A stretch of 64,000 nt of DNA from Mycobacterium sp. URHD0025 (GTDB taxonomy: Bacteria; Actinomycetota; Actinomycetes; Mycobacteriales; Mycobacteriaceae). The stretch is from assembly GCF_000426065.1 (NCBI RefSeq), contig NZ_AUEQ01000009.1, positions 62,001 through 126,000 on the forward strand, written 5' to 3'. Both the position numbers and the translations under genes were made by a program. Under the pieces are notes generated by a model. The model ran no database searches. It saw only the letters and a list, made by a program, of their open reading frames with translations, and was not told the DNA's origin. How positions within the stretch are numbered: position 1 is the first letter of the stretch; every line of letters starts with the position of its first letter. This document shows positions 9,648 to 18,565 of the stretch, in pieces.

Positions 9648-9711
9648 CCGCGAGCAGACACAAACCTGCCCTTTTCCGGGTGAAAATGGGCAGTTTTGCG
9701 TCTGCTCGCGG
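9648..9711. repeat. Long inverted repeat / bidirectional terminator between TetR gene and fadE34
   Basis: The outer arms CCGCGAGCAGAC and GTCTGCTCGCGG are perfect complements. After a small mismatch, the inner arms CTGCCCTTTT and AAAATGGGCAG pair with one bulged base. The element fills most of the 89-base gap between two convergent genes, so it probably terminates both. Similar CGAGCAGAC...GTCTGCTCG palindromes are, as I recall, repeated in intergenic mycobacterial DNA. Confidence 0.7.
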
Positions 9712-9732
9712 GGAGAACTCGCGGGGAAAGTC

Positions 9733-11874
9733 CTAGCGCGGCAGGCCGAGCAACCGCTCACCGGCGACGGTCAACAGGATCTGCTCGGTCCCGCCCGCGA
9801 TGGTCAGGCAGCGGGTGTTGAGGAAGTCGTGCACCTCGCGGTTGCGCACCACACCCCCACCGTCGGACAGTTCCAGCCGGAACTCCGCAAGCGACTGGCG
9901 GTAGCGCACACCGATCAGCTTGCGGGCGCTCGCCTGCGCACCGGTGTCCTGACCGCCGACGGCCAGCTGGGCTATCCGCTGATCGAGCAGAGAACCCTCC
10001 TGGGCGGTCAGGATCAACTCACCCAGCCGGTCCAGATCGGCCGGATCGACCTCCGGCTTCTCGCCGAGGGTCCGCAGCAGCTCCTCCATCGGATTGCCCA
10101 GTGCGGTACCGCCGGCCATGGCCACCCGCTCGTTGGCCAGCGTGGTGCGCGCCAGCCGCCAGCCGTCGTTGACGGTGCCCACCACCATCTCGTCGGGCAC
10201 GAAGACGTCGTCGAAGAACACCTCGTTGAACAGCTCGTCACCGGTGATCTCGCGCAGCGGGCGGATCACGATGCCAGGCGTCTTCATGTCGATCAAGAAA
10301 TACGTGATGCCCTTGTGTTTCGGAGCGTCGGCATCGGTGCGGGCCAGGCACACACCCCAGTGCGCCTTCTGCGCCGCCGAGGTCCACACCTTCTGGCCGG
10401 TCAGCTTCCAACCCGGCTCGCCGTTGGGGCCTTCTGCCCGAACAGCTTTCATACGCAGCGCAGCCAGGTCAGACCCGGCGCCCGGCTCGGAGAACAGCTG
10501 GCACCAGGACAGGTCGCCGCGCAGCGTGGCCGGCACGAACCGGTCGATCTGCTCGGGACTGCCGTGCTCGAGGATGGTCGGCACGGCCCACCACCCGATC
10601 ACGAGATCCGGGCGTTCCACCTTCGCGGCGGCGAGTTCCTGATCGATCAAAAGCTGTTCGGCCGGAGATGCGTTGCGGCCGTACGGACGTGGCCAGTGCG
10701 GCGCCAACAGGCCGGACTCGGCCAGCGCCACCTGCCGCTTCTCCACCGGCAGTGCGGCCACCTCGGCGACGGCAGCGCTGATCTCGGGGCGCAGGTCAGC
10801 CACCGACGCCAGATCGATACGCAGTTCACGACGCACGCCCTGCTGGGTGAGCGCCGAGATCCGGCGAATCCACCGGCGCCGGCCGCCGAGCGCATGCGAA
10901 ATTCCGTATGCGCGACGCAGATACAGGTGCCCTTCGTGCTCCCAGGTGATGCCGATACCGCCGAGCACCTGGATGCAGTCCTTGGCGTTGGCCTCGGCCG
11001 CGTCCACCCCCGCGGCCGCAGCCACCGCCGCGGCGACCGAAAGCTGGGAGTCATCGGATTCCGACACCGCGCGCGCCGCATCGCCGGCCGACACCGAGAT
11101 CCGCTCGGAGCGCAGCAGCATCTCGGCACACATGTGCTTGACGGCCTGGAAGCTGCCGATCGGCTTGCCGAACTGCTCACGCACCTTGGCGTATTCCGTG
11201 GCGGTCTGCAGCGTCCAGCGAGCCAGCCCCGCGGCCTCGGCGGCCAGGACCGTCGCGGTGATGTCCTCGAACCGCTGCAGCGACACCGCGAGCACCCGCG
11301 CGGGCGCCGAGTCCAGCACCACCCGGGCCAGCGGCAGCGAGAAGTCGGTGGCGGTGAGCAGCTCGACGCTCACGCCTGCTGCGCTCGCGTCGACCAGCAC
11401 CACACGATCGCCGGCCGGCAGCAACAGCACCCCGCCGGCGTCGGCGCCCAGGACGTAGTCGGCGGTGCCCGACACCGTGCCGGTTTCGAGGTCGCCGTCG
11501 AACGTCAGGTCCGCGCGCAGCGCCGCACCGGCAGTGCGCTCACCTGACACCAGGGCCTCGAGCACGGTCTCGTCAGTGACGATCAGGGTCGCCAGAGCCG
11601 TCGTGGCCACCGGACCGGGTGCCAGAGCGGCGGCGGCCTCGTCGACCATCGCGCACAAGTCCTCGACCGTGCCGCCGGCGCCACCCTGCTCCTCGGGAAC
11701 CGCGACGCTGAAGATCCCTAGTTCGGCGAGACCTCGAAACGGCGTGCGCCACGCATCGGCATCGTGTTCGGACTCGCGGACGGCGGTGGCTGTAGCGGTC
11801 GCTGCCGCCCAGCTCCGCACCAGGTCACGGGCGGCAAACTGCTCGTCGGTGATGGTGGCAGATGCGCCGGACAT
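9733..11874 (-). CDS. fadE34: FadE34 (ChsE3), fused two-module acyl-CoA dehydrogenase for sterol side chains
   Basis: Protein of 713 residues made of two acyl-CoA dehydrogenase modules in tandem (about 1-345 and 355-713), which is the FadE34 architecture; most FadE proteins have one module. The second module shows typical FAD and substrate segments (LFSEPGAGSDLAAL, TGQKVWTSAAQ, TIAGGTEQILL). The family oxidises the C5 side chain of 3-oxochol-4-en-24-oyl-CoA. AGGAGG lies 5-10 bases before the ATG. It is divergent from kstR across a perfect KstR palindrome, so it is repressed in the absence of sterol-CoA intermediates. Confidence 0.92.
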   Translation of the reverse strand: MSGASATITDEQFAARDLVRSWAAATATATAVRESEHDADAWRTPFRGLAELGIFSVAVPEEQGGAGGTVEDLCAMVDEAAAALAPGPVATTALATLIVTDETVLEALVSGERTAGAALRADLTFDGDLETGTVSGTADYVLGADAGGVLLLPAGDRVVLVDASAAGVSVELLTATDFSLPLARVVLDSAPARVLAVSLQRFEDITATVLAAEAAGLARWTLQTATEYAKVREQFGKPIGSFQAVKHMCAEMLLRSERISVSAGDAARAVSESDDSQLSVAAAVAAAAGVDAAEANAKDCIQVLGGIGITWEHEGHLYLRRAYGISHALGGRRRWIRRISALTQQGVRRELRIDLASVADLRPEISAAVAEVAALPVEKRQVALAESGLLAPHWPRPYGRNASPAEQLLIDQELAAAKVERPDLVIGWWAVPTILEHGSPEQIDRFVPATLRGDLSWCQLFSEPGAGSDLAALRMKAVRAEGPNGEPGWKLTGQKVWTSAAQKAHWGVCLARTDADAPKHKGITYFLIDMKTPGIVIRPLREITGDELFNEVFFDDVFVPDEMVVGTVNDGWRLARTTLANERVAMAGGTALGNPMEELLRTLGEKPEVDPADLDRLGELILTAQEGSLLDQRIAQLAVGGQDTGAQASARKLIGVRYRQSLAEFRLELSDGGGVVRNREVHDFLNTRCLTIAGGTEQILLTVAGERLLGLPR

Positions 11875-11918
11875 GGTGGACCTCCTGGTGCCTAACGCGA
11901 GAAGTCCGTGCTTCCCAC

Positions 11919-11932
11919 TAGAACGTGTTCTA
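11919..11932. promoter_or_regulatory. kstR box: KstR operator between fadE34 and kstR
   Basis: TAGAACGTGTTCTA is a palindrome (all but the two centre bases mirror) and matches the KstR consensus TNNAACNNGTTNNA fully. It lies 45 bases upstream of the fadE34 start and serves fadE34 and kstR autoregulation. Confidence 0.93.
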
Positions 11933-12075
11933 ATGGTGACAGTGTTCGACCGTCAAGTCGACCCGCATCACAGCAGGACACGTCCGTGTGTTTACCGGCG
12001 CGGAGGTGCGTAGAAGGAGATCGCCGTGCGTATCGTTTTCGCAGAGGTACGCGACGAGAGGGGGCCACACACCGC

Positions 12076-12753
12076 ATGTCCAGCGCACCACAGCAGGCAG
12101 GCAGCGAATCGTCCGGGTCTGACACCCGACCGCGTGAGGTTCTGAACGTGGCCGTTCTCGCCGAATCCGAACTCGGTTCAGAAGCCCAGCGCGAGCGCCG
12201 CAAGCGCATCCTGGACGCGACCCTGGCCATTGCCTCAAAAGGCGGTTACGAGGCCGTCCAGATGCGGGCCGTGGCCGAGCGTGCCGATGTCGCCGTCGGA
12301 ACGCTCTACCGCTACTTCCCTTCCAAGGTCCATCTGCTGGTGTCGGCCCTCGGCCGGGAGTTCGAGCGCATCGACGCCAAGACCGACCGGGCCGCGCTGG
12401 CCGGCGGCACCCCCTACCAGCGGCTCAGCTTCATGGTCGGCAAGCTCAACCGGGCCATGCAGCGCAATCCGCTGCTGACCGAGGCCATGACGCGGGCGTT
12501 CGTCTTCGCCGACGCATCCGCCGCGGGCGAGGTCGACCATGTCGGCAAGCTGATGGACTCGATGTTCGCCCGGGCCATGAGCGACGGTGAGCCGACGGAG
12601 GATCAGTACCACATCGCCCGGGTCATCTCGGATGTGTGGCTGTCGAACCTGCTGGCCTGGCTGACCCGGCGGGCCAGCGCCACCGACGTCAGCAAGCGAC
12701 TGGACCTCGCGGTGCGGCTGCTGATCGGCGCCGAGGACAAACCTAAGATCTAG
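12076..12753 (+). CDS. kstR: KstR, TetR-type repressor of cholesterol catabolism
   Basis: Master repressor of sterol degradation, released by 3-oxo-4-cholestenoyl-CoA-type ligands. The HTH (RILDATLAIASKGGYEAVQMRAVAERADVAVGTLYRYF is the region) and the ligand domain with RNPLLTEAMTRAFVFADAS are near identical to what is known of mycobacterial KstR. The start is uncertain: ATG 12076 gives 225 residues; GTG 12148 (VAVLAESELG) gives the form annotated in M. tuberculosis and has GAGG upstream. It is divergent from fadE34 over a KstR box, so it autoregulates. otsB begins 3 bases after its stop codon. Confidence 0.95.
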   Translation: MSSAPQQAGSESSGSDTRPREVLNVAVLAESELGSEAQRERRKRILDATLAIASKGGYEAVQMRAVAERADVAVGTLYRYFPSKVHLLVSALGREFERIDAKTDRAALAGGTPYQRLSFMVGKLNRAMQRNPLLTEAMTRAFVFADASAAGEVDHVGKLMDSMFARAMSDGEPTEDQYHIARVISDVWLSNLLAWLTRRASATDVSKRLDLAVRLLIGAEDKPKI

Positions 12754-12756
12754 CGG

Positions 12757-13536
12757 GTGAGCCTTCCCGTCGAACTCCAGGACGCACTCGACCGGGCCGC
12801 ACACGTCCCACGGCTGCTGATCACGTCAGATTTCGACGGCACCCTCGCGCCGATCGTCAACAACCCGGCCGACGCGCGCCCGCTGCGCACAGGTGCCGAA
12901 GCGCTCGTGGCGCTGTCCGACCTGCCGGGCACCGAGACCGCCCTGATCTCCGGCCGCGCGCTTGCGGTGCTGCGGGACCTGTCGGGGATGCCCGCGACCG
13001 TGCACATGATCGGCAGCCACGGCGCCGAATTCGACTCCGGGTTCACCCATCCCATCGACAGCGCCCTGCTGGACACGATCGCCGATGAGCTTCAGGCGAT
13101 CGCGGCCGGCAGGCCCGGCGTGACGGTCGAACTCAAACCCGCAAGCGTGGCCCTGCATGTGCGCAACGCCGAGCCCGGTGATGCCGGCGCCGCGCTCGCG
13201 CAGGCACGTGAATCGGCACAGGCCTGGGATGCGCAGCTGACCGAGGGCAAGGCCGTGCTCGAATTCGCGGTGATCACCACCGACAAGGGCGAGGCGATCG
13301 ACATCCTGCGCGACGAGCACCAGGCGTCGGCGGTGATCTACTTCGGCGACGATGTCACCGACGAGAAGGCGTTCCGCCGGCTGCGCGACGGCGATGTCGG
13401 CGTCAAGGTGGGGCCGGGCGAGACGCTGGCCGAATACCGGGTCGACGAGCCCGAAGACGTTGTGGCAGCCCTGAAATACCTGCTTCGGGCGCGCCCCTCC
13501 GCCGAAACCGCATTCCAGCAGGAGAAGTCCGAGTAG
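12757..13536 (+). CDS. otsB: Trehalose-6-phosphate phosphatase
   Basis: HAD-superfamily phosphatase of 259 residues that converts trehalose-6-phosphate to trehalose. HAD motif I is TSDFDGTLAP (catalytic Asp near residues 25-27), motif II lies around ALISGR, and motif IV is YFGDDVTDEKAFR. Length fits the short single-domain OtsB; the M. tuberculosis OtsB2 is longer. The GTG start lies 3 bases after the kstR stop codon, so it is probably co-transcribed with kstR. Trehalose has no known place in sterol catabolism, so the pairing may be positional only. Confidence 0.9.
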   Translation: MSLPVELQDALDRAAHVPRLLITSDFDGTLAPIVNNPADARPLRTGAEALVALSDLPGTETALISGRALAVLRDLSGMPATVHMIGSHGAEFDSGFTHPIDSALLDTIADELQAIAAGRPGVTVELKPASVALHVRNAEPGDAGAALAQARESAQAWDAQLTEGKAVLEFAVITTDKGEAIDILRDEHQASAVIYFGDDVTDEKAFRRLRDGDVGVKVGPGETLAEYRVDEPEDVVAALKYLLRARPSAETAFQQEKSE

Positions 13537-13582
13537 CAGCCTGGCGGAATGCCGTTTCGGCGCAAATCGGGCGCAAATTGGG

Positions 13583-14683
13583 CTAGGCCGGCGGGCCCGA
13601 CGTCCGGCCGCGCACCACTTCGGTGGGCAGCACGTCGATCACGGGCAGTCCCGACCGGGGCGGATTGTGCAGTAACTCTCCGGCCCGCCGTCCCTTGGCC
13701 ACACTGGACTGCACCACGGTCGACAGGCCACGGCGCAACGCCTCGGGCACCCCGTCGAATCCGGTCACCGTCATGTTCCCCGGCACGTAGATGCCCCGTG
13801 AGCGCAGATAGTCCATGGCCGACAAGGCCAGCACGTCGGCGGTGCACATCAGTGCGGTGATACGGGGATTGGCGTCCAGCGCAGTCTCGGCAGCGGCCGC
13901 GCCGGACGTCGGCATATGGTCGTAGCTCTCGACCACCGTCAGGGTGTCCGGTGCCAGACCGGCGGCCGTCATCGCGTCGTGCACACCGTGAATCCGCTCG
14001 CGCTGCACATGGAAATGCGGGGACATCACCCGGTCCGGGTCCGCCAATGCGGATCTCGTGCCCGCGTGCGGCCAGTCCCGGCCCAGCCGCATGGTGAGCA
14101 GGCCGATGTCGCGATGACCCAACTCCAATACGTACTCGGCCAGCCGCCGCATCCCGCCGCGATCGTCGATGCCGACCCGCGAGACCCCGGGAACGTCTTT
14201 GGGCTGGTCCACCACCACGACCGGCAACTGGCGCTGACGCACCACCGGCAGGTACGGATCGTCATCGGATGCCGAATACACCACGAATCCGTCGACGCCG
14301 GCCGCGAGCACCGCCGCCGAACCGTCCTCGAAACTGCGGTTGGGCCCGATCGCCACCAGCAGCAGCCCCTGACCCACCGCCTCGCAGGATTCGGCAAGTC
14401 CCGCAACGAAATCCAATGCGGCGGGATCACTGAACGAATAATTGAGGGGCTCGGTGATGATCAACCCCACGGCGCCGGCCTTGCGAGTTCGCAGCGAGCG
14501 CGCCACCGGATCCGGTCCCGCGTAACCCAGGCGCTTGGCCGCGTCGAAGATCCGGTCGCGCAGCTCGGCGGACAACTGGTCCGGACGGTTGTAGGCGTTG
14601 GAGACGGTGGTCCGCGAAACCTTCAGTTCAGCCGCCAACGAAGCCAGGGTGGCCCGCCGTGGCGGATGGGGACTCCGTGGCAT
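13583..14683 (-). CDS. LacI-family transcriptional regulator
   Basis: Protein of 366 residues with an N-terminal LacI helix-turn-helix (ATLASLAAELKVSRTTVSNAYNRPDQLS, about 11-38), the hinge region, and a periplasmic-binding-protein-like sensor domain (VVVDQPKDVPGVSRVGIDDRGG, then DGVPEALRRGLSTV). The position matches Rv3575c. Usual effectors are sugars or nucleosides; none can be named here. It lies 11 bases downstream of znuB on the same strand, so some read-through from the zinc operon is possible, and it is convergent with otsB. Confidence 0.85.
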   Translation of the reverse strand: MPRSPHPPRRATLASLAAELKVSRTTVSNAYNRPDQLSAELRDRIFDAAKRLGYAGPDPVARSLRTRKAGAVGLIITEPLNYSFSDPAALDFVAGLAESCEAVGQGLLLVAIGPNRSFEDGSAAVLAAGVDGFVVYSASDDDPYLPVVRQRQLPVVVVDQPKDVPGVSRVGIDDRGGMRRLAEYVLELGHRDIGLLTMRLGRDWPHAGTRSALADPDRVMSPHFHVQRERIHGVHDAMTAAGLAPDTLTVVESYDHMPTSGAAAAETALDANPRITALMCTADVLALSAMDYLRSRGIYVPGNMTVTGFDGVPEALRRGLSTVVQSSVAKGRRAGELLHNPPRSGLPVIDVLPTEVVRGRTSGPPA

Positions 14684-14694
14684 GCTTTCCGAGG

Positions 14695-15576
14695 CTAGTG
14701 GAACGCTGAATTCCTCACCCGATCAACCGCCCACACGGCCAGCCAGATTCCGCAGGCAATCGTGACGATCACGAAGCTCGGCGGCATGTTGAAGATCGCG
14801 GACACCGTCAGCCCGGCCCACACCGACACCACGCTGATGGCGGTCGAGATGGTCATCGCCAGAATCGGCCGCGCCGTCACCATGATCGCTGTCGCAGCCG
14901 GGGTGACGACGAGCGCGAACAGCAGCAGTGTGCCCACGGCCAGCACGGCCATCGTCACCGCGATGCCCAGCAGGACCATGAAGAGCACCGACAGTGCGCG
15001 TACCGGCACCCCTTTGGCCTCGGCCACCTGCGGGTTGACCGAGGCGAACAGCAATGGGCGGAAGACGAATACGACCGTGGCAGCCAACAAGACCAGCAGC
15101 GCGGTGAACATCAGCAGCTGCTGGTGAGTGATGGCCAGCAGGTTGCCGAACAGAACGTTGGTCAGCGTCGACGAATTCTTGGTGGCCAGCGAGTTGAAGA
15201 ACAGGCCGAAACCGGTGGCAAGGGCCAGCACCGTGCCGGTGGCCACCTCGCGGTCATGGGCGCGGCTGCCCAATGCGCCGATCACGAGCGCTCCACCGAC
15301 GCAGAACGCGCCCAGCCCGAACCCGACCGGCAGCCCGAGCAGCGCCGCACCGGTGGCGCCGGGCAATCCGATGTGGGCCAGTGCATGGGCGGCGAACGCG
15401 GTGTTGCGGACGATGACGAAATAGCCGATCAGCCCGGCTGCCAGGGCCACCAGCGTGCCGCCGACCAACGCGTTGCGCATGAACGCCGAGGTCAGGATCT
15501 GCCACCAGTTGTGCTGGTAGCCCAGTGCCAGATTGCTTTGAGCGAACGTTCCAGCAGCAGCCAAACCCGCCGGCAT
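14695..15576 (-). CDS. znuB: Zinc ABC transporter permease ZnuB
   Basis: Integral membrane permease of 293 residues with about eight hydrophobic segments and the family signature AFAAHALAHIGLPGATGAALLG near residues 60-81. It forms the channel of a high-affinity zinc (possibly manganese) importer with ZnuC and ZnuA. ATG 15576 is preceded by AGGAG at good spacing; the GTG just before it is closer to the Shine-Dalgarno. It shares one base with the znuC stop codon (TGATG). Specificity for zinc is inferred from the Zur box upstream of znuA. Confidence 0.9.
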   Translation of the reverse strand: MPAGLAAAGTFAQSNLALGYQHNWWQILTSAFMRNALVGGTLVALAAGLIGYFVIVRNTAFAAHALAHIGLPGATGAALLGLPVGFGLGAFCVGGALVIGALGSRAHDREVATGTVLALATGFGLFFNSLATKNSSTLTNVLFGNLLAITHQQLLMFTALLVLLAATVVFVFRPLLFASVNPQVAEAKGVPVRALSVLFMVLLGIAVTMAVLAVGTLLLFALVVTPAATAIMVTARPILAMTISTAISVVSVWAGLTVSAIFNMPPSFVIVTIACGIWLAVWAVDRVRNSAFH

Positions 15577-16358
15577 CACACGCTCCTCATGTACATCTGC
15601 CCCAGTGGGGTGTTGGCCACCTGCACCTTGGTTCCGTACAAGTGGGTCAACAACTCGGCATCCACCACCTCGTCGATGGCCGCGTGGTGGGCGTGTCCGT
15701 CGAGCAGGTAGATGGCGCTGTCGAGGACGCTGAGCAACGGATTGAGGTCATGGGCGACAACGAGAATCGTGACGCCGAGGTCCTGGTTCAGCCGGGCCAG
15801 CAGCTGGACGATCTCGTGCTGGTTACGCAGGTCCAGCGCGGCCAACGGTTCGTCGAGGATGAGCATCTTCGGATGTCCGACAAGGGCATTCGCCAAGGCA
15901 ATACGTTGCCGCTGACCGCCGGACAGTTCTGACAACCGCATGGTCGCGAACCCGGTCGCCTCCACCCACGTCAATGCCTCGTCAACCCTGGCCCGGTCGG
16001 CGGCCGAGGTACGGGTGAAGCCCCACCGCCGCCCCGTGAGCCCGAGTGTCACCGCACCGCGCGCCCGGATCGCCTCCCCCGCGCCCGCGGCATAATCCTG
16101 CGGGACGTAGCCGATCAGGTCATTGTGCTCACCCGGCGCGCCACCGAGGACCCGCACCGAACCCGACGCCGCGGGCAGCAGGCCCAGCATGACCTGCAGC
16201 ATCGTCGACTTGCCCGATCCGTTGGAGCCGATCAGCGCGACGATGCCCCCGGCCGGGATCTCGAAGGTGCCCTCCGACCAGATCAGCCGTCCCCCGCGCA
16301 CGGCACTGACATCGTCGAAGACCAGCGCGGGCTGCTCCGCGGCGTTGTTCGATGACAC
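15576..16358 (-). CDS. znuC: Zinc ABC transporter ATP-binding protein ZnuC
   Basis: ATPase of 260 residues. Walker A is GSNGSGKST, the signature motif is LSGGQRQRIALA, Walker B is MLILDEPLAALD and the switch His is in VVAHDLN. The GTG start shares its first base with the last base of the znuA stop codon (TAGTG), so I preferred it over an upstream in-frame ATG at 16412 that would overlap znuA by 55 bases. It is the middle gene of znuA-znuC-znuB. Confidence 0.92.
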   Translation of the reverse strand: MSSNNAAEQPALVFDDVSAVRGGRLIWSEGTFEIPAGGIVALIGSNGSGKSTMLQVMLGLLPAASGSVRVLGGAPGEHNDLIGYVPQDYAAGAGEAIRARGAVTLGLTGRRWGFTRTSAADRARVDEALTWVEATGFATMRLSELSGGQRQRIALANALVGHPKMLILDEPLAALDLRNQHEIVQLLARLNQDLGVTILVVAHDLNPLLSVLDSAIYLLDGHAHHAAIDEVVDAELLTHLYGTKVQVANTPLGQMYMRSV

Positions 16359-17350
16359 TAGTTCTGTATACCGAGCGCTTTGGCCAGCGCGGTCAGTTGG
16401 TTCACCTGCCAAGCCTCGAACGAATCCGCTCCCGGCGCCACCGTTTCGGTCACATCGACAACCGGAATTCCCGCGCTCTCGGCGGCGGCCCGGATCTGCT
16501 TGGGCAACGAGCCCTCCGTCTGGGTGTTGTAGATCAGCACGTCGACACCCCGATCGCCGAGCAGGCGCAGGAACGCATCCAGGTCGGCCGGCGACGGGTC
16601 GGTCTCGTTGGACGACGCCGACTGGTAGCCCGGCGGTGTCTGGTTGACCAGGCCGACCGCGGCAGCCATGTCGTCGAACACCGTTTCGGTGGCGGCGTAG
16701 CGCTTACCGGGGGCCTTGGTCTTGATGTCGTTGATCAGGTCTTGGTAGGGCTGCATCGAGGTGGTGAACGCGGTGCGGCGCTGGGCGAAGTAATCGCGCG
16801 CATCGGGAGCCAACTGGCCGAGTTCCTCGGTCACCGTGTCGGCGACGCCGGTCACCGCGGCCGGGCTGTACCAGGCGTGCGGGTTGTTCGAGTGCTCATG
16901 GGCATGTCCGCCGTCCCCGTCTCCGTGGTCATGGTCGTCATCGCCTGTCCCGATGGCGGAGACCACGACGGCATTCGGCGCCGTGCTTTGGGCCAGTTTG
17001 GTCGCCCACTCGTCGTAATGCCCACCGTTGATGACCACCAACTGCGCGCCCTGGAACTTGGCCGCGTCCGCGGGCGAGGGCTCGAAGTCATGCGGATCGA
17101 CCGACGACCCGGCCAGCACCGTCGTCACCTTCGCGCAGTCACCGCCGAGTGCGGACACGATGTCGCCCCACTGGTCGACGCTGACGACCACGTTGACCGG
17201 TGTGGTCACGCAGTTTCCGGCGGACTCGGCCTGCTGGGTTTCGTCGGAGCCGCAGGCGGCGAGGGCGAATGGGGTGGCCAGCAGCAACGCAGTGGCCAGG
17301 GCGCGAAGGTTCAGGGGCGGGAGCACGGCGATAACGATAACCGTTTGCAT
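16358..17350 (-). CDS. znuA: Zinc-binding lipoprotein ZnuA
   Basis: Cluster A-I solute-binding protein of about 330 residues, anchored as a lipoprotein (lipobox LAAC near residue 33). Its metal-binding signature is a loop rich in Asp and His (DDDHDHGDGDGGHAHEH, about 140 residues in), which marks zinc-type ZnuA proteins; NGGHYDEW and NNPHAWYSP supply the conserved site histidines. The start is uncertain: ATG 17350 overlaps a Zur-like box (17335-17349), and GTG 17326 would leave that box untranslated. It heads the znuACB operon and is divergent from the CobW gene across a perfect Zur palindrome. Confidence 0.9.
   Translation of the reverse strand: MQTVIVIAVLPPLNLRALATALLLATPFALAACGSDETQQAESAGNCVTTPVNVVVSVDQWGDIVSALGGDCAKVTTVLAGSSVDPHDFEPSPADAAKFQGAQLVVINGGHYDEWATKLAQSTAPNAVVVSAIGTGDDDHDHGDGDGGHAHEHSNNPHAWYSPAAVTGVADTVTEELGQLAPDARDYFAQRRTAFTTSMQPYQDLINDIKTKAPGKRYAATETVFDDMAAAVGLVNQTPPGYQSASSNETDPSPADLDAFLRLLGDRGVDVLIYNTQTEGSLPKQIRAAAESAGIPVVDVTETVAPGADSFEAWQVNQLTALAKALGIQN
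17335..17349. promoter_or_regulatory. Second Zur-like box, overlapping the annotated znuA start
   Basis: CGATAACCGTTTGCA matches the neighbouring Zur box TGATAATCGTTTTCA (28326-28340) at 12 of 15 positions. It lies 46 bases from the palindrome at 17381-17395 and overlaps the likely znuA start codon. It may be a second Zur dimer site. Confidence 0.45.
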
Positions 17351-17376
17351 TAGCGGATGCACGCCCGGATGATGAT

Positions 17377-17399
17377 TTATTGAAAATCGTTTTCAATAA
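17377..17399. promoter_or_regulatory. zur box: Zur box (perfect palindrome) between znuA and CobW gene
   Basis: TTATTGAAAA-TCG-TTTTCAATAA is a 23-base palindrome with perfect 10-base arms. Its core TGAAAATCGTTTTCA (17381-17395) belongs to the same 15-base family as the boxes at 20984-20998 and 28326-28340. It lies 8 bases upstream of the CobW ATG and 26 bases upstream of znuA, so Zur-Zn would shut both directions. Confidence 0.88.
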
Positions 17400-17407
17400 G
17401 GAGTGCG

Positions 17408-18541
17408 ATGTCCGATTTGCTGCCCGTCACCGTCCTGTCCGGCTTTCTCGGCGCCGGGAAGACCACGCTGTTGAACCACATCCTCGCCAACCGGGACGGC
17501 CGGCGCGTCGCCGTGATCGTCAACGACATGAGCGAGGTCAACATCGACGCCGCGCTGATCGCCGGGCAGGGCCACCTCGACCGAACCGAGGAGAAGCTCG
17601 TCGAGCTGACCAACGGCTGCATCTGCTGCACGCTGCGCGAGGACCTCGTCGAGGCGGTCGGCGTGCTGGCCCGGCAGAACCGCTTCGACCAGTTGGTCAT
17701 CGAGTCGACGGGCATCTCCGAGCCGATGCCGGTGGCCGCCACCTTCAGCTGGGAATTCGAGGACGGCTTCAGCCTGGGTGCGCTGGCCCGGTTGGACACG
17801 CTGGTGACCGTCGTCGACGCGTCGACGTTTCTGACCGAGTTGGCCAAGGGCGAGGCGCTGGCCGAGCGTGAGATGACGGCGGGTCCGGGGGATGCGCGCA
17901 GTGTCGCCGATCTCCTTGTCGACCAGGTGGAATTCGCCGACGTCATCCTGCTCAACAAGACCGACCTCGTGACTCCTGAGCACGTCGGTGCTGTCGAGGC
18001 CGTCGTGCGCCGGCTCAACCCCTCCGCGCAGCTGCTACACACCACGCACGGTGTGGTCGACCTCGACAAGGTGCTGGGCACCGGCTTGTTCGATCCGGTC
18101 GCCGCGGCCGAAGCACCAGGGTGGGACGAGGAGCTCGCGATGGGCCATACCCCCGAGACCGAGGAGTACGGCATCGGCTCGATGACGTTTCGCGCCGACC
18201 GGCCGTTTCACCCCCAGCGCCTCGCCGAGGTGCTCGAGAACGTTCGAGGCCTGTTGCGCAGCAAAGGTTTCTGCTGGATCGCCAGCCGGCCGTCGGTCGC
18301 GGCGATCTGGTCGCAGGCCGGCCCGAACCTGGTGTTCGAACCGGCCCAGTTCTGGTCGGCCACCGAGATCCAGCCGGGTCAGGAAATCGTGTTCATCGGA
18401 ATCCGGATCGACCGCGAGGGCGTCGACAGGATGCTGCGCCGCGCCCTGCTGACCGACGCCGAACTGGCCGAGGGCGAGCAAGCCTGGCAGCGGTATCCCG
18501 ATCCGCTACCGGCCTGGAACATCACCCACGCGCACCATTAG
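17408..18541 (+). CDS. CobW/COG0523 zinc-linked GTPase
   Basis: G3E-family P-loop GTPase of 377 residues. Walker A is GFLGAGKTT (12-20); the metal-binding motif is GCICC (Cys71, Cys73, Cys74); the base-specificity motif is NKTD; the C terminus ends in HAHH. Such proteins are thought to act as zinc metallochaperones (ZNG1/ZagA type) that deliver metal to client enzymes in zinc scarcity. AAGGAG sits just before the ATG and directly after the Zur palindrome, so Zur repression is very likely. The cobalamin genes nearby make a cobalt role (CobW sense) a weaker alternative. Confidence 0.9.
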   Translation: MSDLLPVTVLSGFLGAGKTTLLNHILANRDGRRVAVIVNDMSEVNIDAALIAGQGHLDRTEEKLVELTNGCICCTLREDLVEAVGVLARQNRFDQLVIESTGISEPMPVAATFSWEFEDGFSLGALARLDTLVTVVDASTFLTELAKGEALAEREMTAGPGDARSVADLLVDQVEFADVILLNKTDLVTPEHVGAVEAVVRRLNPSAQLLHTTHGVVDLDKVLGTGLFDPVAAAEAPGWDEELAMGHTPETEEYGIGSMTFRADRPFHPQRLAEVLENVRGLLRSKGFCWIASRPSVAAIWSQAGPNLVFEPAQFWSATEIQPGQEIVFIGIRIDREGVDRMLRRALLTDAELAEGEQAWQRYPDPLPAWNITHAHH

Positions 18542-18565
18542 CCAGGAGCACCCTAGGTCCACACC

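Noticed and set aside
9565..11547. A 660-codon plus-strand open frame over fadE34
   Set aside because: It is antisense to a complete two-module FadE34 and has no family features.
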